A DNA stretch of 64,000 nucleotides from Promicromonospora sp049532985 (lineage in GTDB: Bacteria > Actinomycetota > Actinomycetes > Actinomycetales > Cellulomonadaceae), in assembly GCF_049532985.1 (NCBI RefSeq), contig NZ_CP186693.1:4588001-4652000 (forward strand), in the 5' to 3' direction. The position numbers and the translations under genes are program-made. The notes under the pieces were generated by a model. It made no database searches. It was not told where the DNA came from and was given only the letters and a program-made list of their open reading frames with translations. Positions 7,874 to 18,231 of the stretch are shown here, one piece after another (position 1 is the stretch's first letter; each line of letters opens with the position of its first letter).

Positions 7874-8638
7874 TCAGACGGTGAGGTACTGGTCCGCCCA
7901 GGCGCTGATGATGCGGGCCGCCCGCTTGGCCTGACCGGGCGCGGTGAGCAGGTGGTCGGCGCCCTCCAGCGAGACGAACGAGCGCGGGTGCCGCGCCTCC
8001 CGGAAGATCTCCCCGGCGTTCGAGATGTCGACGGTGCTGTCCGTCGGCGAGTGCATGACCAGCAGGGGCGAGCCCATCTCGCGGATCTTCGAGCGCAGCT
8101 CGGCCCGCCGGACGTCCTCGACGAAGTGCCGCTTCAGCGTGAGCGCGCGGCCGCCCACCATCCACGGGGCGTGACCGTCGTCGAACACGCGGCCCAGGAC
8201 GGCGTCGTAGTTGTGCTCCGCGTGCCGCGGCTGGACGGGGGCGCCGATCGTCGCGACGGCCTGCACGCCCGGCACGTCCGCGGCGGCGGCGATCACGGCC
8301 GCTCCGCCGAACGAGTGGCCCACGAGCAGGTGCACCGGCCGGCCCTGGCCGGCCATGAACTCGGCGGCCCGCACCGTGTCGGCGACCTTGTGCGTGAACG
8401 AGCCGTCGCCCCAGTCGCCCTCGGAGTCCCCCAGGCCGAGGTTGTCGAAGCGCAGCATCCCGATGCCCTCGGCGGCGAGCTGCTTGCAGATCCGCGCCGC
8501 GGCCGGCGAGTCCTTGCCGAGCGTGAACCCGTGGGAGAACACCCCCCAGCCGCGCACCTCGCCGTCGGGCAGATCGACGATGCCCGCGAGCCGCGGACCT
8601 GACGTGCTCTCGAACGTGACGCGCTCGCGCTCGGCCAC
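7874..8638 (-). CDS. alpha/beta hydrolase, relative of the hydrolase half of AB-hydrolase/OsmC fusions
   Basis: 254 residues. Nucleophile Ser in GHSFGG, acid in HSPTDSTVD and His in GADHLLT. The opening VTFESTSGPRLAGIVDLPDGEVRGWGVF and the HGFTLGKD, DNLGLGDSEGD and GAPVQPRH blocks match the hydrolase module that many bacteria carry fused to an OsmC peroxiredoxin; here no OsmC domain follows. Substrate unknown. The GTG at 8638 has AGGGGGAG about 8 nt upstream, with a TACCAT -10 box further up. It sits between purS and purD on the same strand. Confidence 0.8.
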   Translation of the reverse strand: MAERERVTFESTSGPRLAGIVDLPDGEVRGWGVFSHGFTLGKDSPAAARICKQLAAEGIGMLRFDNLGLGDSEGDWGDGSFTHKVADTVRAAEFMAGQGRPVHLLVGHSFGGAAVIAAAADVPGVQAVATIGAPVQPRHAEHNYDAVLGRVFDDGHAPWMVGGRALTLKRHFVEDVRRAELRSKIREMGSPLLVMHSPTDSTVDISNAGEIFREARHPRSFVSLEGADHLLTAPGQAKRAARIISAWADQYLTV

Positions 8639-8748
8639 GACCCACTCCCCCTGTCGACAGGCCGTGATGGTAACGCCGCCCAGGTTTCGCGGAGGTGACG
8701 CCGGCGGACGGCGAGACCACCCGGAGCAGGTGGCAGCCGCACGCGGCG

Positions 8749-10038
8749 CTACGGGACGGTGACCTCGCCGCGCTCCGCCTTCAGCGCGATGTCGGTGCGG
8801 TGGTGCGAACCTTTGAGGTCGATCCGCGCCACACCCTCGTAGGCCCGACGCCGGGCGTCCGCCAGATCGGTACCGAGCGCCACGACGGACAGCACCCGCC
8901 CGCCCGCGCTGACCAGCTCCCCGGTCTCGGAGCGGCCGGTGCCCGCGTGGAGCACGTGCACCCCGGGCAGCGCCGCGACGTCCTCGAGACCGTTGATCGG
9001 GTCGCCCGCACGCGCCGACGCCGGGTAGCCCTCCGACGCGACGACCACCGTCACCGACGCCTCCGGGCGCCAGCGCAGCGGCTCCAGCCCGGCGAGCCCG
9101 CCCGTGGCCGCGGCGAGCAGCACCTCGGACAGCGGCGTCGCGAGCCGGGCCAGCACGGACTGCGTCTCGGGGTCGCCGAAGCGCGCGTTGAACTCCACCA
9201 CACGGGTGCCCCGGCTGGTGAGCGCGAGCCCCACGTACAGGACACCGGAGAACGGCGTGCCGCGCCGCGCCATCTCGTCGACGGTGGGCTGGGCGATGCG
9301 CGAGACCACCTCGTCGACCAGGCCCGGCGGCGCCCACTCCAGCGGCGTGTAGGCGCCCATGCCGCCGGTGTTGGGGCCCTCGTCGCCGTCGCCGACCCGC
9401 TTGAAGTCCTGCGCCGGGACCAGGGGGACCACCGTGGCGCCGTCGCACACGCAGAACAGGGACACCTCGGGGCCGTCGAGGTACTCCTCGATCACCACGC
9501 GGCCGTCCTCGTGGGCCAGGCAGGCCTCGCCGTGCGCGAGCGCCTCGGCCCGGTCGGACGTCACCACGACGCCCTTGCCCGCGGCCAGACCGTCGTCCTT
9601 GACGACGTACGGCGCGCCGAACGCGTCCAGGGCGGCGGCGAGCTCGGCCGTGTCGGTGCACACGTGCGCCATCGCGGTCGGCACGCCCGCGGCGGCCATG
9701 ACCTCCTTGGCGAACGACTTGGAGCCCTCCAGCCGGGCGGCCTCGCCCGACGGGCCGAACACCGGGATGCCGGCCGCGCGGACCGAGTCGGCCACGCCCG
9801 CGACGAGCGGCGCCTCCGGGCCGACGACGACGAGGTCGGCACCCACCTGCTCGGCGAGGGCAGCGACCGCCGTCCCGTCCAGCGGGTCGACCGGGTGCAG
9901 GGTGGCCAGCTCCGCGATGCCCGGGTTGCCCGGGGCCGCGTGCAGCTCGTGCGCGGCGGTGCCGGCCTCGGTCTCCCGGTGCAGGGAGTGGATGATGGCG
10001 TGCTCACGGGCACCGGTGCCGATGACGAGGATCTTCAC
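8749..10038 (-). CDS. purD: phosphoribosylamine-glycine ligase
   Basis: 429 residues, ATP-grasp enzyme for the second purine step (phosphoribosylamine plus glycine to GAR). The start KILVIGTGAREHA, the GPEAPLVAGV block, the KSFAKEVM and PYVVKDDGLAAGKGV ATP-grasp motifs, and FNARFGDPETQ with metal-binding Glu/Asn are all present. GTG at 10038 was chosen because it puts the conserved KILVIG directly after the initiator; an ATG at 10122 would add a 28-residue Thr/Pro-rich tail not seen in the family. It follows purA with a 40-nt gap and is probably cotranscribed. Confidence 0.93.
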   Translation of the reverse strand: MKILVIGTGAREHAIIHSLHRETEAGTAAHELHAAPGNPGIAELATLHPVDPLDGTAVAALAEQVGADLVVVGPEAPLVAGVADSVRAAGIPVFGPSGEAARLEGSKSFAKEVMAAAGVPTAMAHVCTDTAELAAALDAFGAPYVVKDDGLAAGKGVVVTSDRAEALAHGEACLAHEDGRVVIEEYLDGPEVSLFCVCDGATVVPLVPAQDFKRVGDGDEGPNTGGMGAYTPLEWAPPGLVDEVVSRIAQPTVDEMARRGTPFSGVLYVGLALTSRGTRVVEFNARFGDPETQSVLARLATPLSEVLLAAATGGLAGLEPLRWRPEASVTVVVASEGYPASARAGDPINGLEDVAALPGVHVLHAGTGRSETGELVSAGGRVLSVVALGTDLADARRRAYEGVARIDLKGSHHRTDIALKAERGEVTVP

Positions 10039-10078
10039 TGTGGCGGAGGGCTCTCTCGGTGGTGTGGTCTCAGCGGGT

Positions 10079-11371
10079 TCAGCGGGCGTGGATGAGGTCG
10101 TGGACGGGGATGATCTCGTCACGCTTGGGACCCACGCCGATGGCGGAGATCCGGGTGCCCGACATCTCCTCGAGCGCCTTCACGTACGCCTGGGCGTTCT
10201 TGGGCAGGTCGTCGAACGAGCGGGCCTGGGAGATGTCCTCCCACCAGCCGTCGAGCTCCTCGTAGATCGGCTTCGCGTGGTGGAACGCCGTCTGGTCGGT
10301 GGGCATCTCGTCGTGGCGCACGCCGTCGACGTCGTAGGCCACGCAGACCGGGACTTTCTCCATGCCGGTGAGCACGTCGAGCTTGGTGAGCACGATGTCG
10401 GTGAGCCCGTTGATGCGCGTCGCGTAGCGCGCGATGACGGCGTCGTACCAGCCGGTGCGGCGCGCGCGTCCCGTGGTGACGCCGTACTCGCCGCCGGTCT
10501 TGCGCAGGAACTCGCCCTTGTCGTCGAACAGCTCCGTGGGGAACGGGCCCTCACCGACGCGGGTCGTGTACGCCTTGATGACGCCGATCACGGAGTCGAT
10601 CCGGGTGGGCCCGACGCCGGACCCGGTGACCGCGCCGCCCGCCGTCGCGCTGGACGAGGTGACGAACGGGTAGGTGCCGTGGTCGATGTCGAGCATCGTG
10701 GCCTGGCCGGCCTCGAACAGCACGTTCTTGCCCGCGTCCAGTGCCTTGTTCAGCTCGACGGCGGTGTCGGTGACCATGGGGCGCAGCCGCTCGGCGTACT
10801 GCAGCAGCTCGTCGAGCGTCTCGTCGACCGTGATGGCCCGCCGGTTGTAGACCTTCACGAGCAGGTGGTTCTTCTGGTCCAGCGAGCCCTCGATCTTGGC
10901 GCGCAGGATCTTCTCGTCGAACAGGTCCCACATGCGGATGCCGACGCGGTTGATCTTGTCGGCGTACGCCGGCCCGATGCCGCGGCCCGTGGTGCCGATG
11001 CGCCGCTTGCCGAGGAACCGCTCGGTCACCTTGTCGATGGTGCGGTGGTACGGGGCGATGACGTGCGCGCTGCCCGACACGAGCAGGCGGGACACGTCCA
11101 CACCGCGCTCGATCAGGGCGTCGAGCTCCTCGAACAGAACCTCGATGTCGACCACCACGCCGTTGGCGATGACCGGCACGACGCCCGGCGACAGGATGCC
11201 CGACGGCAGCAGGTGCAGGGCGTACTTCTCGTCGTCGATGACGACCGTGTGCCCCGCGTTGTTACCACCGTTGAACTTGACCACGTAGTCGACGCGGGAG
11301 CCCAGGAGGTCCGTCGCCTTTCCCTTGCCCTCATCGCCCCACTGGGCCCCGACGAGCACGACGCCTGGCAT
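10079..11371 (-). CDS. purA: adenylosuccinate synthetase
   Basis: 430 residues. GTP-dependent conversion of IMP and aspartate to adenylosuccinate. GAQWGDEGKGK at the N-terminus is the P-loop; NGGNNAGHT carries the catalytic His; GRGIGPAY and TTGRARRTGWYD are also intact, and the C-terminal nucleotide-binding GVGPKRDE is present. The ATG has a GGTGGAG site. A TAGACT -10 box lies at about 11450 just inside the end of the DUF3151 gene. Confidence 0.95.
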   Translation of the reverse strand: MPGVVLVGAQWGDEGKGKATDLLGSRVDYVVKFNGGNNAGHTVVIDDEKYALHLLPSGILSPGVVPVIANGVVVDIEVLFEELDALIERGVDVSRLLVSGSAHVIAPYHRTIDKVTERFLGKRRIGTTGRGIGPAYADKINRVGIRMWDLFDEKILRAKIEGSLDQKNHLLVKVYNRRAITVDETLDELLQYAERLRPMVTDTAVELNKALDAGKNVLFEAGQATMLDIDHGTYPFVTSSSATAGGAVTGSGVGPTRIDSVIGVIKAYTTRVGEGPFPTELFDDKGEFLRKTGGEYGVTTGRARRTGWYDAVIARYATRINGLTDIVLTKLDVLTGMEKVPVCVAYDVDGVRHDEMPTDQTAFHHAKPIYEELDGWWEDISQARSFDDLPKNAQAYVKALEEMSGTRISAIGVGPKRDEIIPVHDLIHAR

Positions 11372-11446
11372 GGATCTCCACCTTCTCGGATTGCTTGGTC
11401 GCTCCGCCGCGTGCGCTCCGTTGGCGCCGGCGAGCCGCGCCCGAGT

Positions 11447-11890
11447 CTACTTCGTGGTGGGACGCAGGGCGCGGACCTCGTCCGCGGACGTGCCGGAGTC
11501 CGTGAGGAACGTCGCACAGCGCTCGGCCTCCGCCTCCTCGCCGATGCGGTGCGCGGCCTCCGAGAGGGCAAGCAGGGCACGCAGGAAACCCTGGTTGGGC
11601 ACGTGCCCGGCCGGGATCGGGCCCTGACCCCGCCAGCCCGCCCGGCGCAGCGCGTCCAGGCCGCGGTGGTAGCCGGTGCGGGCGTAGGCGTACGCCGCGA
11701 CGTCGGCCGCAGCGGTGCCCACCGTGAGCGAGCCCTCGGCCAGGACGGCCCACACGAGGGACGACGCCGGAGCCTGCGCCGCCACCTCGACCGGGTCGTC
11801 CCCGCTGGTCAGGCGCTCACGAGCGGCCGGGAGGTCGTCGGGCAGCAGCGTCGGGGCCGGGCCCTGCAGCAGGTTCTCGTGGGTGCTCAT
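11447..11890 (-). CDS. DUF3151 domain protein
   Basis: 147 residues, acidic and cytoplasmic. The VWAVLAEGSLTVGTAAADVAAYAYARTGYHRGLDALRRAGWRGQGPIPAGHVPNQGFLRAL core is that of DUF3151, a family of unknown function widespread in actinobacteria, often next to purA as here. The ATG at 11890 (MSTHENLLQGPAP) agrees with the family start; GAGAAT six nt upstream may be a leaderless -10 box. No function should be assigned. Confidence 0.8.
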   Translation of the reverse strand: MSTHENLLQGPAPTLLPDDLPAARERLTSGDDPVEVAAQAPASSLVWAVLAEGSLTVGTAAADVAAYAYARTGYHRGLDALRRAGWRGQGPIPAGHVPNQGFLRALLALSEAAHRIGEEAEAERCATFLTDSGTSADEVRALRPTTK

Positions 11891-12009
11891 GCACGGATTC
11901 TCACACTTCCGGGACACCGAGGGGCAAAGCCGGGCGCACCGGATTGCCCGCGAGCTCTGCCGAGGCGGTGAATTTTGCCTTTCATCCGGTGCGATCGAGC
12001 AACAGTCGT

Positions 12010-12015
12010 TACGCT
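12010..12015 (+). promoter_or_regulatory. -10 box for leaderless STAS gene
   Basis: TACGCT, then 6 nt, then the ATG at 12022; no Shine-Dalgarno is visible, which supports a leaderless mRNA. Confidence 0.5.
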
Positions 12016-12021
12016 CGACAC

Positions 12022-12426
12022 ATGATCGAGATCGCGACGTCTCCCACGACGACGACGCTCGTGATCGCCGGCGACCTCGACCTCGCCGAACGAGACCAGT
12101 TCCCGGAGATCGCGGCGCGCGTGGTCGGTCTGCGCCGGCAGCTGCTCGTCATCGACATGTGCCGGGTCACCTTCATGGACTCCACCGGAGCGGCGTTCCT
12201 CATCTCCCTGGCCGACGCCGGCCGCAAGCGCGGCGGCGCCACCGTCATCCGCGGCGCCGACGAGCGCGACCTGTTCGTGCTCGAGGTGTGCGGCGCGATG
12301 GAGCTCTTCCGCGTCGACGACGAGCACGCGTGCGAGCCCTCGGCCCCCGACTCGGGGTTCGCGGTCATGTCCTCGCGCGAGGACGACGGGTCACCGTTGT
12401 CCCATCGCGACGCGTCCACCGCGTAA
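12022..12426 (+). CDS. STAS-domain anti-sigma factor antagonist
   Basis: 134 residues, SpoIIAA/RsbV-like STAS fold. LVIAGDLDLAERDQF opens the first strands; VTFMDSTGAAFL holds the serine/threonine normally phosphorylated by a RsbW-type kinase. In partner switching the unphosphorylated form captures the anti-sigma kinase and frees the sigma factor. The C-terminal 35 residues look disordered. It is convergent with the PP2C phosphatase gene, a probable activator. A second STAS gene lies on the other side of that gene. Confidence 0.85.
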   Translation: MIEIATSPTTTTLVIAGDLDLAERDQFPEIAARVVGLRRQLLVIDMCRVTFMDSTGAAFLISLADAGRKRGGATVIRGADERDLFVLEVCGAMELFRVDDEHACEPSAPDSGFAVMSSREDDGSPLSHRDASTA

Positions 12427-12492
12427 AACGTTATCCACCTCACACTGCCGGACGCCCGGGCCACTCGGTGACCCAGGCGCCCCGCGGCGCGG

Positions 12493-14970
12493 CTACTTCG
12501 GCGGGGTGGGCTGGCGGCGCAGCTTCGCCCAGACCAGCTTTCCGCTGCCGGACGGGCGCCAGCCCCACTCGGCCAGCCGGTCGACGATCTGCATGCCGAA
12601 GCCGCCCAGCCGGTTGGGGTGCCCGTCGGTGGCCACCGGGGGTGCCGGGTTGTTGTCCTCGACCTCGATGCGCAGGCCGTCACCCGTGTCGTACAGGCGC
12701 AGCGCGATGTGCCCCCAGCCGTGCAGCACACCGTTCGCCACCAGCTCCGAGACCACCAGCTCGGCCTGCGCCGACTCCTCGATGCCCCACGCCTGGCAGG
12801 TGCGCAGCACGGCGTGCCGGGCGCGGCCGATCGACGACGGCTCGCTCGGCAGCATCCAGCGCCGCCAGCGCGGCGACAGCGCGGTCTCCCCGGCGTCGCC
12901 CGTCGGGTCGGGGATGCGGACGACGACGATCGCGACGTCGTCCTCGGGTGCGTCCGCGAGGCGGGAGAGCAGCTCCTCGCCCACGCCCGCGGCGTCACGC
13001 GCCGTGATCGCCGACGCCGTCTCCAGCAGCGCCTCCAGGCCCAGCCGCAGCGACCGGTCGCGCCGTTCGATGAGGCCGTCCGTGTAGAACAGGAGCGTGT
13101 CGCCGGCCTGGAGCCGGACCTCGCCCGTGCTCCGCTCGCGCGAGCCGAAGCCGACGAGCGCGCCGCCACCCTCGTCCATCTTGATCACCTTGCCGCCGCG
13201 CAGCAGCAGCGGCGGCAGGTGGCCGGCACGCGAGTAGCCGACCGTCCAGGTGTCCGGCGCCTCCTCGCGCTTGAGGGAGGCGTACACCATGCTCGCCGAG
13301 CGGGGGATGCCCATGCCGGCCACGAGCTGGTCCACGCGTTCGAGCACGCGGCTCGGGGTGGACAGCTCGAACGCGTACGAGCGCACCACGGACCGGAGCT
13401 GACCCATGGTGGCGGCCGCCTCGACGTCGTGCCCCACGACGTCGCCGATCACGATGCCGACCAGCTCCGGCGAGATCTGCAGCACGTCGTACCAGTCGCC
13501 GCCGACCTGGGCGTGCTCGGCGTTGGGCGCGTAGTAGGTCCACACGTCCAGGCCCGCGACGTCCGCCTGCTCGGGGAGCATGGCGCGCTGCAGGGTCTCG
13601 GCGAGGCGGTGCTCACGCGCGTACATGCGCGCGTTGTCGATGGCGCTGCCCGCGCGGCGGGCCACGACCTCCACGACGGTGCGCAGCGTGTCGGGCTCCT
13701 CGGCCTCCACGTACTCGCCGGACTCGTCCTCGTCCGGGACGATCACCACGAGGCCCAGCACGTCCCGCCGCCCGGCGACGGGGTGCACCACCACGGAGTC
13801 GGGCGCCTTGCCCAGCTCGTCCGCCAGGCGCAGCGTGAGGTCGCGCTGCAGCCAGCCGGACGCCGAGTGCGGTGCGTGCGGGATGTCGAGGTGCAGCGCG
13901 ACGGGACCGTCGAGCACGCCGTCGAGCACGTCCTGCACCGAGTCCACGACCTCGAGGATCGGCATCGGGCCCGTCGTGACGGAGTCGCCGAGGGCGTCCG
14001 TCTGCGGACGACGCCGCAGGGACTTGTCCGCGATGTTGTCGCCCTCGATGTACCGGGCGTGACGGCGGCCGCGGCCGCTCGGCGGTGCCGCGACGTCGAT
14101 GCCGGCGGCGTGCTTGAGCCCGTCGTCGTTCACGTAGAAGCCGGCCCAGCGCACCATCGACTGGAGCAGCTCCGCGATGTCGCGCAGGGCGTACGGGTAC
14201 TCCAGGTCCGTGAGGATCTCGGTGGTCTGCGCGATGAGGTCGAGGTCCTCGCGCTGCTGGCGCTCGACCTCCAGGCTCGCGAGCTGCGCCGCGTGGCGTT
14301 CCATGTGGTCGGACACGTCCACGCTGAAGCCGACCCAGTGGGTGATGCGGTCGCTGTGCCCGGCACGGGCCGGGGTGAGCGTGAGCTGGGCCCAGCCGTG
14401 GGTGCCGCCACGGACGTGCGACCGCACGGTGGCGTGCACCTCCTGGCCCGCGTTGACGAGCTCCGTCATGCGCTCCAGGTCCTGCGGCTCCACCAGCATC
14501 TCGCCGAGGCGGCGCACCGTGAAGCCCGCGAAGTCGCTGAACCGGACGCCCGCGTAGCGCTCGAAGGCGCTGTTGGCCCACAGCATCGGCATGCCGTCCT
14601 CGGTGGGCCCCGTGAGGAAGACCGGGATCCCGACGTTCACGGCGGCACGCAGCACCACGTCACCGATCGACGGGGGAAGGGTGCGCGGGATACCGGTGCC
14701 CGCCATGCCCCGGCGCGGTTCGGACCCGGGTGCCCGGTACGGCTCGGCGGACCGGGCACGGTGCGCGCCGGCGGGCGGGTCGGCCGGCCTGTCGTCGGGT
14801 GATGCGTTCTCGGTGGTCGGTGCGGTGGCCCGACCGAAATGGAATCCGTTCCCGTCCGGCGTGTCGTTCGTGGCGTTCGTCCCGTCCTGGGCGCGGCCGA
14901 GGCCGAATACCGAGAGTCCGGGATGCCGGGGCTGCGGAGAGGACGGTGTCAGACCGGATGAATCGGTCAA
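12493..14970 (-). CDS. PAS-GAF-PP2C(SpoIIE)-HATPase serine phosphatase/kinase
   Basis: 825 residues from a TTG start. Order: disordered Pro/Gly-rich tail (1-100), PAS (about 111-228), GAF-like (about 240-445), SpoIIE-type PP2C phosphatase (about 455-675, with QVGGDWYD near 490, GDVVGHDVEAA and EDDVAIVVV), then a RsbW-like HATPase (about 695-820, with ELVVSELVANG and LGGFGMQIVD). This architecture senses a signal and controls STAS proteins by dephosphorylation and phosphorylation. TTG at 14970 has GGGAGGG 6 nt upstream; an ATG at 15021 has no ribosome site. It is divergent from one STAS gene and convergent with another, so all three probably form one switch. Confidence 0.85.
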   Translation of the reverse strand: MTDSSGLTPSSPQPRHPGLSVFGLGRAQDGTNATNDTPDGNGFHFGRATAPTTENASPDDRPADPPAGAHRARSAEPYRAPGSEPRRGMAGTGIPRTLPPSIGDVVLRAAVNVGIPVFLTGPTEDGMPMLWANSAFERYAGVRFSDFAGFTVRRLGEMLVEPQDLERMTELVNAGQEVHATVRSHVRGGTHGWAQLTLTPARAGHSDRITHWVGFSVDVSDHMERHAAQLASLEVERQQREDLDLIAQTTEILTDLEYPYALRDIAELLQSMVRWAGFYVNDDGLKHAAGIDVAAPPSGRGRRHARYIEGDNIADKSLRRRPQTDALGDSVTTGPMPILEVVDSVQDVLDGVLDGPVALHLDIPHAPHSASGWLQRDLTLRLADELGKAPDSVVVHPVAGRRDVLGLVVIVPDEDESGEYVEAEEPDTLRTVVEVVARRAGSAIDNARMYAREHRLAETLQRAMLPEQADVAGLDVWTYYAPNAEHAQVGGDWYDVLQISPELVGIVIGDVVGHDVEAAATMGQLRSVVRSYAFELSTPSRVLERVDQLVAGMGIPRSASMVYASLKREEAPDTWTVGYSRAGHLPPLLLRGGKVIKMDEGGGALVGFGSRERSTGEVRLQAGDTLLFYTDGLIERRDRSLRLGLEALLETASAITARDAAGVGEELLSRLADAPEDDVAIVVVRIPDPTGDAGETALSPRWRRWMLPSEPSSIGRARHAVLRTCQAWGIEESAQAELVVSELVANGVLHGWGHIALRLYDTGDGLRIEVEDNNPAPPVATDGHPNRLGGFGMQIVDRLAEWGWRPSGSGKLVWAKLRRQPTPPK

Positions 14971-15114
14971 AATGCCCTCCCATCCATGTCTATTGCGCGA
15001 GGTGCTGTTCCAGCAGGACATTCAACCGTAGATTGGGACGGTCCGAGATCTGAAGCACAACCTCTATCATCGGACCGACACAGCGCCACCACCATTGCTC
15101 CCGGAAGGAGAACC

Positions 15115-15594
15115 GTGCAGGACGGAACATACGACCCCCCGCGCGGTCCGCAGGGCGGGAGCCCCCAGGACCCCGGACAGCAGAGCCCCGAGATCGGGGA
15201 CCCCGCGAGCATCCACGTCATCGTGGGCAAGTCCCGGGCCCGGATCGTGCTCTCCGGCGAGATCGACGCCGACATCGGCGGCGACCTGCACGAGGCGACG
15301 GCGGCCGCCGAGGAGTCGCGTCTGCCCGTGGAGATCGACGCGCACCACGTGACCTTCATGGACTCGTCCGGCGTCGCGTTCCTCGCGCGCCTGGCCAGCC
15401 GCAGCCCGCACCGGGTCCGCGTGCTGCGCGCACCGCCCACGGTGCGCTTCCTGCTGGAGGTCACCCGGATCGGCGACCTGCTGGACATCGTGGACGAGGA
15501 CCCGGGCTTCGAGCTGGACGACGACGGCCCGGCAGGCCCGCCGTCGGGCAGCACGGCCGCCCCCGCCGGGGTGAGCGGCCCGCCCGCCTCCTGA
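15115..15594 (+). CDS. STAS-domain anti-sigma factor antagonist
   Basis: 159 residues. STAS core about 30-125 with IVLSGEIDADIGGD and VTFMDSSGVAFLARL, where the central Ser is the phosphosite; disordered Gly/Pro-rich ends on both sides. The GTG at 15115 follows GGAAGGAG. It is divergent from the PAS-GAF-PP2C-HATPase gene and shares its upstream region; TATCAT at about 15065-15070 may be its -10 box. It is a partner of the switch, together with the STAS protein at 12022. Confidence 0.85.
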   Translation: MQDGTYDPPRGPQGGSPQDPGQQSPEIGDPASIHVIVGKSRARIVLSGEIDADIGGDLHEATAAAEESRLPVEIDAHHVTFMDSSGVAFLARLASRSPHRVRVLRAPPTVRFLLEVTRIGDLLDIVDEDPGFELDDDGPAGPPSGSTAAPAGVSGPPAS

Positions 15595-15638
15595 CGAGCC
15601 CCACGGCGGACCGCCGCCGCGACCGGCCCGCACGCACG

Positions 15639-15717
15639 ACGGCCCGCGACACGAACCGTGTCGCGGGCCGTCCCGTACCCGGGCCGGGGTCGTCCCGCGT
15701 GCGCGGCGACCCCGGCC
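15639..15717. terminator. two perfect hairpins between convergent genes
   Basis: The first hairpin has 14-bp arms 15639-15652 and 15658-15671 around a GAACC loop, and the second has 11-bp arms 15682-15692 and 15707-15717. Both are perfect and GC-rich, and they lie between the STAS gene and the convergent fba, one for each direction. Neither has a T-run. Confidence 0.75.
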
Positions 15718-15723
15718 GAGGGG

Positions 15724-16743
<1,020 letters not shown>

Positions 16744-16901
16744 CTGGGAAACTCCAAACGAATGGTGAGGTGGGCGGTCGCGAGAGTGTCCAGGGCCGCC
16801 CGGGGATGCACCATCGATCTTGCCATGATCCACCAGGCGTTGTGTGCGCCCGCTCGACAGTCGAACGGCCGCAACGCTGTGCTTTTCGTCTTTTCCGCTG
16901 C

Positions 16902-18137
16902 TCAGCCGACGGCCAGGCCCTCCGGGTTGCGGCTGCGGACGGGGGTGAAGAACGCGACGCCCACGACCCCGAGGTACACGACGGCGACGGCGAGCAGCGG
17001 TCGCGCGGCACCGAACCGGTCCGCCGCCGCGGTGAGGGCGGCCGCACCGAGCGGCGCGAGGCTGTAGTGGATGGTCCAGAACGCGGCGGTCACGCGCCCG
17101 AGGAGCGCGTCGGGCGTGACCATCTGGCGCAGCGACATCGAGGACACCGCGGCGAGCATCAGCCCGAACCAGAAGCCGAGCACGGCCGCACCGATCACGA
17201 GCACGTGCTGCCCCAGGGCCAGGACGCCCGCGGCCGCGCCGCACAGGGTCATGGCGCCCAGCCAGAGCGCGCCGAACCCCAGCCGGCGCCGCAACCAGGC
17301 GGACAGGGCCGCCGCCACGCAGGTGCCGACGCCCGCGGCGGCCATCACGTACCCCACCACGGTCTCGCCCTGGCCCAGGCCGTGCCGCACCTGGTAGATG
17401 ATCACGTCGGTCATCCCGTAGGTGACGAAGGTGGTGATGGTCAGGAAGACGGTCAGCACCCGGAGCACGGGGTGCCGCCACAGGAACCGGGCGCCGGTGA
17501 CGAAGCCGGTCCGCAGGTCCTGGCCCAGGCCCGCGCGGTCGACCGTGCCCGCGGGCGCGGTCCGCGACAGCCGCACGGCGAGCAGCCCGAGCGCCGAGAT
17601 GCCGAAGGTCGCCGCGTCGACGGCGATGGCCGCGGTGACGCCGGCCGCGGCCGCCACGAGCCCGGCCAGGGCGGGCCCGCCGATGCTGGCGAGCGACGCC
17701 GTGGCCTGGAGCTTTCCGTTGGCCTCGGCCACCCGTTCCCGGCCCACGAGGGTGGGCACGGCCGTGATGTAGGTGATCTGGAAGAGCTGCCCGAACACCG
17801 ACGCCACGCCCGCGACCACGAACAGCAGCCACACCTGGGGGTCGATCGCCCAGCACACGGGCACGGCGGCGAACAGGAGCAGGCGTGCCACGTCGCACGC
17901 GATCAGGAGCCGGCGGCGGTCGAACCGGTCGACGATCGCCCCGCCCACGAGCCCCATCGAGAGCGAGCCTGCCGCCATGACGCTCGTCAGCAGCCCCATC
18001 TGCAGGAGCGACCCGGTGGCCTCCAGCATCAGCAGCGGGAAGGCGACCACGGAGAACGAGTCCCCGAGCACCGAGAACGTCTGGGTACCCCAGAAGACGA
18101 GGAAGTTCCGGTCACGCACGAGGGGTCGCTGATTCAC
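16902..18137 (-). CDS. MFS transporter
   Basis: About 411 residues with 12 predicted membrane helices. The motif GGAIVDRFDRRRLL between helices 2 and 3 is the MFS A-motif in the variant of the DHA3/enterobactin-exporter-like group. Substrate unknown, likely a drug or secondary metabolite exporter. GTG at 18137 (VNQRPLVRDRNFLVFWG) gives the usual short N-terminus; a GTG at 18194 adds 19 residues and lacks a ribosome site. It lies 94 nt after the SpoU methyltransferase gene on the same strand. Confidence 0.8.
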   Translation of the reverse strand: MNQRPLVRDRNFLVFWGTQTFSVLGDSFSVVAFPLLMLEATGSLLQMGLLTSVMAAGSLSMGLVGGAIVDRFDRRRLLIACDVARLLLFAAVPVCWAIDPQVWLLFVVAGVASVFGQLFQITYITAVPTLVGRERVAEANGKLQATASLASIGGPALAGLVAAAAGVTAAIAVDAATFGISALGLLAVRLSRTAPAGTVDRAGLGQDLRTGFVTGARFLWRHPVLRVLTVFLTITTFVTYGMTDVIIYQVRHGLGQGETVVGYVMAAAGVGTCVAAALSAWLRRRLGFGALWLGAMTLCGAAAGVLALGQHVLVIGAAVLGFWFGLMLAAVSSMSLRQMVTPDALLGRVTAAFWTIHYSLAPLGAAALTAAADRFGAARPLLAVAVVYLGVVGVAFFTPVRSRNPEGLAVG

Positions 18138-18231
18138 CCGACGATCCTGTCCGAGCGGCGGGGCGAGGGGCAACGGCTTACCGCCGTCGGTCACCGGCTC
18201 GGGGGCACGCCGTGAGGGCGCGCCGCGCCCG

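Noticed and set aside
10038..10122. Upstream ATG for purD
   Set aside because: It would add a 28-residue Thr/Pro-rich leader before the conserved KILVIG start and lies over the purA intergenic end.
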